Made by a program: the position numbers and the translations under genes. This document shows, piece after piece, positions 13,101-22,100 of a stretch of 64,000 nt of DNA. This DNA comes from Incurvaria masculella (taxonomy: Eukaryota > Arthropoda > Insecta > Lepidoptera > Incurvariidae). Positions within the stretch are counted from its first letter, which is position 1; each line of letters opens with the position of its first letter. The notes beneath the pieces are model-generated. The model saw nothing but the letters and a program-made list of their open reading frames with translations. It had not been told where the DNA came from and did not search any database. The stretch is taken from assembly GCA_946894095.1 (NCBI GenBank), contig OX335647.2:10868001-10932000 (forward strand). Direction: 5' to 3'.

Positions 13101-16100
13101 TTTAAAAAGATAGACGAAGATGTGGAGATAGATGACGACGACAAGTTCGAATATCTTTTACAAGCAACCGAAACTGGATCAAATGCTCGGGAACTTGTCG
13201 ATAGTTTTCCTCAGTCAGGTCTAAATTACCACAAAGTGATTGAACAATTAAAGAGTCGCTTTGTCAGAGATGACCTAATGATTGAAAATTATGTGCGAGA
13301 GATTTTGACCATAGTAATGACTCAAGTTACGCAAGGAAAACAATCCAATTTACGTAATCTTTATCACTTGACCACTCAGCTAAGATCACTGGAAACACTG
13401 GGAGTTACAAGTGATAAATATGCAGCCATGCTGTATCCCATGATAGAATCGGCGTTGCCAGAAGATATCATAATTGCATGGGAGAGTTCAATTATCACTA
13501 ATTTTACTTATATATATTGATATATATGTATAATCCTATAGTTAAAATCGATATCATTAACTGAACATGTTTGGCTAATATTGGCCTGCTATCCCATATC
13601 AAGCTGTGTCTCACGAGACGAGGTGGCCTTGCTTACCTCTGTCTTCTAGCGGACTTAAGGCGGCCCAACCCGGCGGGCCTAACTCATTCGCGGGCACAGT
13701 ACAAAACCATGCTGTGGCGCTCTGGGACCTTCTCTGTTTCAAAGAATAAGACAGGCTCCGTGATAAAGAAGATGCAACATGTCCACAAAAAAGAAAATGT
13801 GCATAGTGTATGATTTGGTAAGATTTACGAAAATTTTAATTTCAAAACGACTTATAGCTAAACGTAAACCACGACCGCTGTAGTAAAAAATCTAACAAAA
13901 AACAAATAGATCATAAATTTTGATTAAATAAGCTATGTCTGATGACTAATCTTTTTACAATGTTCTTACTTTATCATTGCGTAAACCACCTCCAAAGTTA
14001 TCGTATAAAACGCGTGAAAAATTCGAACTTTCGGACCTTATGACTTAAAAACCAAACACAGTTTTACAATGCCAATGGTCATCAGACATCTAGTTCGATC
14101 AAATAAAGCTATTTTGAGCAAAATTTTGGATCTCTGACTAGAAATATGGGCGTGATCTTCTTTCCCCTTTTGTACGGGGAGATGCGCGGGTTGGGCCACC
14201 TTAAATACGTCCCGTCATTCTTGATTTTGTGGTCTGCGGTATCTTCTGTCGGAGACCGCGAGTTCGAATCCCACGGTATGCACCTTTTTTATATGCTAGT
14301 CGCACAGGGGCACGGGGGGGGGGGGGCTTTCCATGCCAGGGGTCGTGACATTGCCACATGCAATACAGATTGCCTGTAATAAGTAGCAGTATATTCTTCT
14401 TCACAGAGTTGATAGAGTTCGCGGATCATTCAGTTTTTGTCGTAACTTAGTGTAGTTTGACTACCAAAAAAGTTTAAATATATGAAATGAAATGTGACCG
14501 CAGGAACCGACTTCGACATGTTGAAAGCCGCGGACTGGTATATCGCGCCCCTGCTGAATCCAGACGGCTACGAGCACTCGCACACGCACGACCGCCTGTG
14601 GAGGAAGACGCGCTCGCAGCACACCCGCACAGACACCTACTACAACAGCTGGTCGGTACCAACTTTATATTCATACCTACACAAGGTGTTCGGCACATCG
14701 ATCGACACATTTTTTTTGCAGGTAAGTGGGGTTAATTTGCAAGGTATTTTTTGTCAAATGTCGTCACGTGGTATCGAGGTACGACTTTAATTCTTTCTTT
14801 TTGAAAATTACCAAAATGTGTTTACGTGCCGAGGGTCCCCTCACTACTGGACAAATTCGTCCAAAAACACGGAAGAAGTTCGCCCTCGCCTGATGATTAT
14901 TCTGCGATTTCACACAAAATTAACTCGTACCGCTCGTGGCCTAGGGGCTAGAGGACTTGCCTTTCATGTGAGAGGTCTAGGTTCTTTCTTTCTCTTTCTG
15001 AGTTGGATAAGTGCATTTCGTTACGATTGCGAGCTGTTCCATGGTTCCGAACTTGTAGGTCCCCTTCCCCCACTAGGTGGTAGGGTTAGGCCCGCCCGGG
15101 TCGGTACCACCGCATTGGCGGCAATGCAAAATTGTCTGTTTCCCATCCAGCTCAATGTAGCCGTGCTCATAAAGGGAAGGTCCTAATTCCTTCGGGAATG
15201 TGGTGTATCGGGCTGATATCATAACGGTAGTTGTGTGGTATGAAAGGTCAAGCCAAATGAAATTAGATACTCAAAAATTATAATATATTTTCTTTATTTC
15301 GGGTACATCGATCTTTTTAAAATATTCACTCTGAGCACGTATACACTTTTCCATACGGGTAAACCACTTGGAGAATACCTCTGACCACACTTCTATAGAC
15401 ACTTCAGAAATCTCAAAATTATAAACTCTTGGGGTTTGAATCATTTTTCATAATCATAATAAATAATGGCGCGAAAATCTCGTCGAGTGAGCTCCATGAC
15501 TGTGAGCATATTCCCGCCTCCCTCTCCCTCTACGAAAAAAAATATATTAGAAAAAGAATTTAATTCGAATTGAAAAGTGTTTCATTTACAAATGTATCAG
15601 CAAATAACTAATCTTTGCGAAAACGTATTTCTCATTTGCCAGTGTCAGCAAATGTGTAAAGAGTATCAAATTTCTTTTGGAATGATGATAACATTAGTCA
15701 TCCATGTCAGGTTCCATAAAAAAACTCAAAAAGGATGACATTTTGAGCCAATGCAGGTGCACAACTACCCACATAGTGTAGGTAAACTATATTGGTACTT
15801 TTTTCAGTGTTTTTAAACAAACGTTAATTCGGGATAAAATGCGTTTGTCTGACAGACACTGTGCCAGGCCAAGGTCCCCGTTTTAGCTTATATCGATGCT
15901 TTTTTTGGATTTTGCACCCTGAAACTAAGTATAAATAATATTAATGTTGCATAGTACCTCAAAGAGTACGAATTACAAAAATACGACTATAAAAAGCGTT
16001 TAATGATAATGTTTTGATTAATGACTAAATACTAGTGATCGATACTTCCAAGACGTGGTTTGATCACGACCCGGCTGCGCCGAGGATGGCCAGGCCAGAC

Positions 16101-19100
16101 GGATTGACATGAACCAGACAATGAGATTGTGTACCAGAACAGAGTAGGGTACACGCGTATAGAAAGCTCACATAAAAGGTCGTTAGTTCACAGCACGCGT
16201 ACTTACGATCAGACGGTTCTCCAAGCATTTCACCTCCGAATTTGGTAATGCTAGAATAATTATAGGTAGGTATAGGAAGGAGGGAAAAGTGAAGTAAAAA
16301 AGTTCAACATTATGTATTTTATTTCATAAACGTCCACCAATAGGCTGATTGATGATTTTAGTTACGATAAAGGTCAACCTTTTTACCCTGAATCAGACAT
16401 TTTTTAGGGTTCCGTACCCAAAGGGTGGCAACAGAACCTTATTACTAAGCCTCCGCTGTCCGTCCGTCCGTCCGTCTGTCACAGGGCTGTATCTCATGAT
16501 CAGTAATAGTTAGGCAGCAAAAATTTTCATAGAGTGTGCATTTACTTTGCCGATATAACAACAAATAGGTAAAATTTGAAAACATAAAACATTATGTTTT
16601 CAAATTTTGAAAATTGTTGAAAACATTAAAAAAAACGTTTTTTTTAAAGTTAAGTCTTTTACGATGATACGGAACCCTTCGTGTGCGAGTCCGACTCGCA
16701 CTTAGCCGGTTTTTAGCCTATGCCTGAATTTACGTAATAATCATTGATTGAGATATCAACCAAGTAACAGCGGTATAGCAATGTTATTTATATATATATC
16801 TCCCCGATAATGTGTGATAACCGGAAATGTGCACATTGCCTAGATAATCCGCAGATTAACTAATTATGCACTTTACCTAAATAATGATCACATTAACGAG
16901 GACACGGCCATTAAGAGGATAATGCGGTGATCGAGTTCCATTCAATACTCGTGCCTGATTCCTCTTTTTTTAAGGTTCCGTACCCAAAGATAGCCAACGG
17001 AACCCTAAGCCTCCGCTGTCCGTCCGTCAGAAAAACTGAAAAAATATTTACATTCAGAAAATTTTACTGAGAAAACAGGCACGAGGAACAGGGACTCGAT
17101 CACCTCATTAACCTCTTATATTTGAATCCGTAGAGGTTTGAACGTAACGCACACGCGTGATTAGCTTGCAAAAAGATTACATAAAGCTAATCAGTGCGTT
17201 ATGCTAGGTTAGGATAGGTTAGGAATGATAACTGCTGTATTTCAGTTAATGTGCAATAACTAGATAGCTTTTAGATAGAAGGAAAATCTTGATCATCATA
17301 CCTAAACATTTTGGACCAATTTTTGCGATTAAAACGAGATAGCTAGAGCCCGACGTCGCTTAGTTAGAGCAGCTCGAAATAATTCTTTCTAAATGTGACC
17401 AACCCGCATAAAGCGTTTATCCGCTTTTTTTATTGTTTCGTTAAATAAATTGGGAAAAGTTAAACATGTTTGAAATGGTATTAAAATGAATATTAGTTAA
17501 TAATATAAGCCGCAAACTTGAAAAATAATATATTTAAGACCTGACTTCAAAATTTTTTTGCATGCATAAAATATCAATTTATGTAAAAAAAATCTTTCTG
17601 TTTTGGTAGAACGTTATCTGGAATTATACAAGTTTTTTTTTATGTTCTCATTCCATTAAGATCAGGAAATTACCGCAATCAAACCATTCGCATTGGCTAG
17701 TATAACCATCGGTGATCTGAGCCGGTAGTCTCAGTTGTCACCTAAATTGGCGTTAGGGCAAACCGATCGACTGGCGTTTTCAAATGTATGGAGAAATTGA
17801 AGAGCGCGCGCAGTGGGCGTTAAGCGAACTAACATTTGCGAGTCCGAGCTTGATTTGACAGCTTACTCAACGTTGCCGTAAATACGTTGACGTTGCCGTT
17901 TACGTCCACTCCGCGTTTTCATACAAATCGGAAGTCCGCGTTTCACTTTGACAGCTTGAAGAAGTAAAACCACAGAATATCTAGTAAAAACTTGTACGGA
18001 GTTTGACGTTTTTACGGAACTTTTAAGTTACGTAAACGCCAATTTAGGTGAGAACTGAGACTACCGGCTCTGTGGTCAAGGTTCGCGGGTTGCGCGTCTC
18101 CAAGACGTAGTTCTTTTTACAGGACTCTTTCTTTAAATAATATATCCTTGCTTCACGGTCGATAATACATACATACATATCACATTCCTTGGAATAAGCG
18201 ACGTACCTGCTTAGTACGTAAAATTATAATTACTTAAGAAAAAGCTGTCTTCGTCGACACTAGGATCCTTCATCGAAGAACTCCCACAGTGAGGTGTGTG
18301 TCGGTGTGCAGGTTCCCGTGGAACTGGGGCAACACAGAATGCGTGGGTGTGGACTCGGACCGGAACTACGACTTCCACTGGGGGGAGAAGGGTGCCTCCC
18401 GCGACCCCTGCAGCGACCACTACGCCGGCCCGCACCCCTTCTCGGAGCCCGAGACACGCGCCGTGTCGGAGTTCCTGCTCGAACACAAAGAGCGGATCAA
18501 GGTGATACTTACTTTTACCACCTTTAAAAAAACATACTAGCATTACAGCCCACCCACTCCAGTACAACCGGCACGTCGTCACAGACTTCGTCATCTAGTT
18601 GACTACGGGCTGGACCAAAGAATATAATACGCTGGACGACGCGACGTGTCGGAGATCCTTCAGGAGGTCAATTCTTGCGCTTATTAGTTTCCATACGGAA
18701 TACCTTTGAATCATCACTGAATCAGTAAAAGTCTTCCGCCTGCTCGCTTTTGTTGTTGTTAAAGGTGGTCAATTATGCTACCTTGGGATAAGCTCTCCTC
18801 TGACCCGAGCGTAGCCCTTCGGCCATAAAACCCGGTTGGAATTCATTCCAGTTGTTCACATTTTTTAGGCTTCAGGCTTCTCGTCTCTGTGTGCTTCTGA
18901 ATGGCATTTTTGGTACTAATAATTTATCTTAAAATCTCTGAGCATTCTGTTCACCGACCGGTCTATGCGGCTAATCTTAAAATCCACAGCTGTGACTCAT
19001 CGCTGAATACTTACACTTTCCTTACTCATTGAATGACAGCTACTCGCGTGAAACCCATCGTTAAGAGTCAATCTATTTTGTCCCTCTGTATTTACATATT

Positions 19101-22100
19101 CGAATTAGAGTGACATGATACATTTACCCGCCCATGTAAATTCCATGAGTACAGGGGCTGGGGGGCTACTCAGGAAGCGAACAGGAGAAGTTCTCGCATT
19201 AGAAACTGACAACAATGTAGAAAAAAATCAGCTTACTTTTTTCTATAGCTGATGATAGCTCACAATTGACGGAAGCAAGATTCAAGGTACGTTACACTGG
19301 TCTTTCGCATGAGACGTTGGTTTCGCCGCGCCCATCCTTCATTCGTTTCTTTCGCTTTCCCATATTTCAGTCACCATAGTTTACTTGCATAATTATTTTC
19401 GCTGGACCTTAATTAATTTTGGCGAAATTTACACTCTTTGACACATTAATGATGATGATACTAAAATGATAAATACATTTGGCCTAAAAAGCTGTCCAGT
19501 AATTACTGTGTGGTACTCATTCAATATCGTCGCGGGTACCCGTTACCACTCACTTCCCATGCAACACTTTCACAATTTCCGTCTGCAAGCAATGACAGCT
19601 CACTGCTTCGTTCATTAGAGTCCAATGTGACTTTCGCACTTATACCTCAATGAGATGAATAGGTACGGAGGTGATTTGTACACGATAGACACTCGGGTCA
19701 GCGTACAGGTAACCATCTGTGCTAATCGTTCGCGACCTTTAAGCGCATTCGCGTCCTCTCATTTAACTGTTAATAATGATTGTTTGGTGCTTGTGGAAAA
19801 CCACCGACGACGTGCGCGAGCATTATGTGCTAGCTAAGTAACCATCGATTTCTCTGGTTTCGATTGGATTTGCCTATGAAAGTGCAATCGTGCTGTCGCC
19901 ACTTTCGTTCGTGGCTAGTGCGGTCAAAATAAAATGCCCCGGCGACATCACAATAGCCGCTTGGCTTTACCTCAGTCGATTAAGCCCCGGTTGCACGTAC
20001 CGTCCTGCACGTCAACATCACCGTCAACGTATGATTAAAGACAGATAAGTCAAAATTTGCGTTGCACGAAACTTAAACATTACGTTGATCGCTGATGTTA
20101 ACCGCTAATCGTAAACACTCCCGACCCATCGATCACCGTCAAAATCACGATCAAATAATAATTCAAAGTATCATAAGTTACTATTTTTATATTATTGTAG
20201 TCTTATTGGACCTTAAATAAGAGGCAAACGTCGCCATTAATGGAATGCAATGCTTTGTTTTTCATAATTATTAGCCTGGCACTCGGTTCCACAGATTAAA
20301 AATTTCGGCGCCATATCTATGTAATCTGTGGTGCTACCAACAGCTGATAGCAAGCCGACATATTGGGCGCTAGTAGCGCCACCCCGCGGCTCCAAGAGCA
20401 ACTGTTTTGTTTGTTAGTACGAATGGTTGACGCTAGATGGTGCTTCGATTGTGCCTGTCCCTTTCTGTTTATGTACTGTGGGAGAAGGGCAGTACTATGT
20501 CAGCTCGGGCGGTGCTAAGAGTTGCCATACAGCAAACATTTTTGCCGATTGTTTCGAGGGACTATTTGTGGTCTGACTCCTGGCAAGCTAACTTTGACGA
20601 AAATATGTTACGTGCAACGCAATTTCATATGATGGACGATTAGCCGTCACATCATCGTCAAATGTAATCAGTAACAGATAACATTTTACGAAGCGTCGTG
20701 CACTCCGGCCTAAATGTCGCACTTACTTCCAAGACTTACCGTTCGCCTACTTAGGAGCATTCTCGCAGCGTCACTAGTAATCATAAGATGTGCGATTTAA
20801 GTCCAATGGGCAATTCCAACCGCATTCTGTTTACAACTCACAGGTTGTAAACACGGAAAATAAAGAAGTGGTAAAAAGTTAGCATCTACGAACTGGCATG
20901 TTATTTTAATACGACGTTTTCGTTAATTAGGAGATTAACTCCGCCCTCGTTGTTATGTAACTGGAGGTGGATGGCTAATGTCACACCCACCGTCATGATA
21001 TTTACCCAATACAACGCGTTATCGAAGAAATTAGGTGCCATGCCAGGACCTTCCCTTTATGAGCACGGCTACACTGATCTGAACGGAAAACACGGACAGT
21101 TTTTCATCAGTGGTACCAACCCGAGTGGGCCACCTAGCAGGGAAAAGTAGACCTACATTTTTACTTGCAATCCGAACCATAGAACAGCTCGCATTCGTAA
21201 CGAAATGCGGGGAAACTGGGCGGGGATTGAACTCGACTTCTGGAAAAAGATGACAAGTCCCCACGCTCTGAGCAACGAGATGCTCAAAGAAGGCGAGGTA
21301 TCTCAACAATGAATAGATAAGCATAAGGTAAATTTCCCTATAACTTCAATTTTCCATGAATCACATCAATGAAGAATATGATGTCAATGAGAACATGTGT
21401 CACTGATGCTCGATTTTAGTGATCCCGCTAATTCCGGCACGTCTGTCGCTAAAACGTTTCTCAATGACTAATGGGAATGTTGTCTGCAGGTATATATATC
21501 GCTGCACGCGTACTCCCAGATGTGGCTAGTGCCGAGCACGCACTCGAGGGTCCCCTTCTCCGACGATGGCGACGTCATGGAGATGGGCAAGCTCGCCGCC
21601 GCCTCGCTCAGCGATCTTTTTGGCACCAAGTATCAGGTATGTCCACACGTACTCCCAGGTGTGTCTAGTATTGAACACGGATCGGTGCGTGCCTTTCTCA
21701 GTCTACGGTGACTCCGTGAACATGGGCAAGCTTGCTGCCACATTGCTCAGGGACCTCTTCGGCACTTTAAGTATCAGGTAAGTGCACAGGTACTCGAAGG
21801 TGTGAATGATATTGAGCTCACATCCGCGGCATTACTTTGGTAACAGTGACTTCATGCACATTAGCAAGCTCGCCACTGCCTCGCTCAGTCATCTCTTCGG
21901 CACTATTAATGTCAAATATATCTCCCAGATGTTTCTAGTTTTGAGCATGGAACCGTGCACCCCTTTTTTAGGCTACGGTGACCTAATGGACATGGGAAAG
22001 CTCGATGCTCGCTACCTTGCTCAATTCGGCACAAAGCAAAGTATCAGGTGTGTGCACACGTACTCGCAGATGGGACTAATGGCAATAACACACGCGCGGG

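Larger units (their letters stand above)
4880..14503 (+). other. Long intron of the carboxypeptidase-like gene
   Basis: Holds the CA repeat, RLE-LINE fragment, AGGGTTCC repeat, TTAA MITEs, ATTCAGAGTG MITEs, a possible MITE at 11268-11755, the BEL/Pao gag ORF and tRNA-like DNA at 14221. Nothing recognisable was seen in about 8905-10430 or 11760-12500. Confidence 0.7.
14652..18311 (+). other. Intron of the carboxypeptidase-like gene
   Basis: Contains the tRNA-headed SINE, two AGGGTTCC repeats (16401-16715 and partial 16970-17031), the MITE at 17719 and half of a foldback element at 18105. The stretch 15242-16400 has no recognisable feature. Confidence 0.65.
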
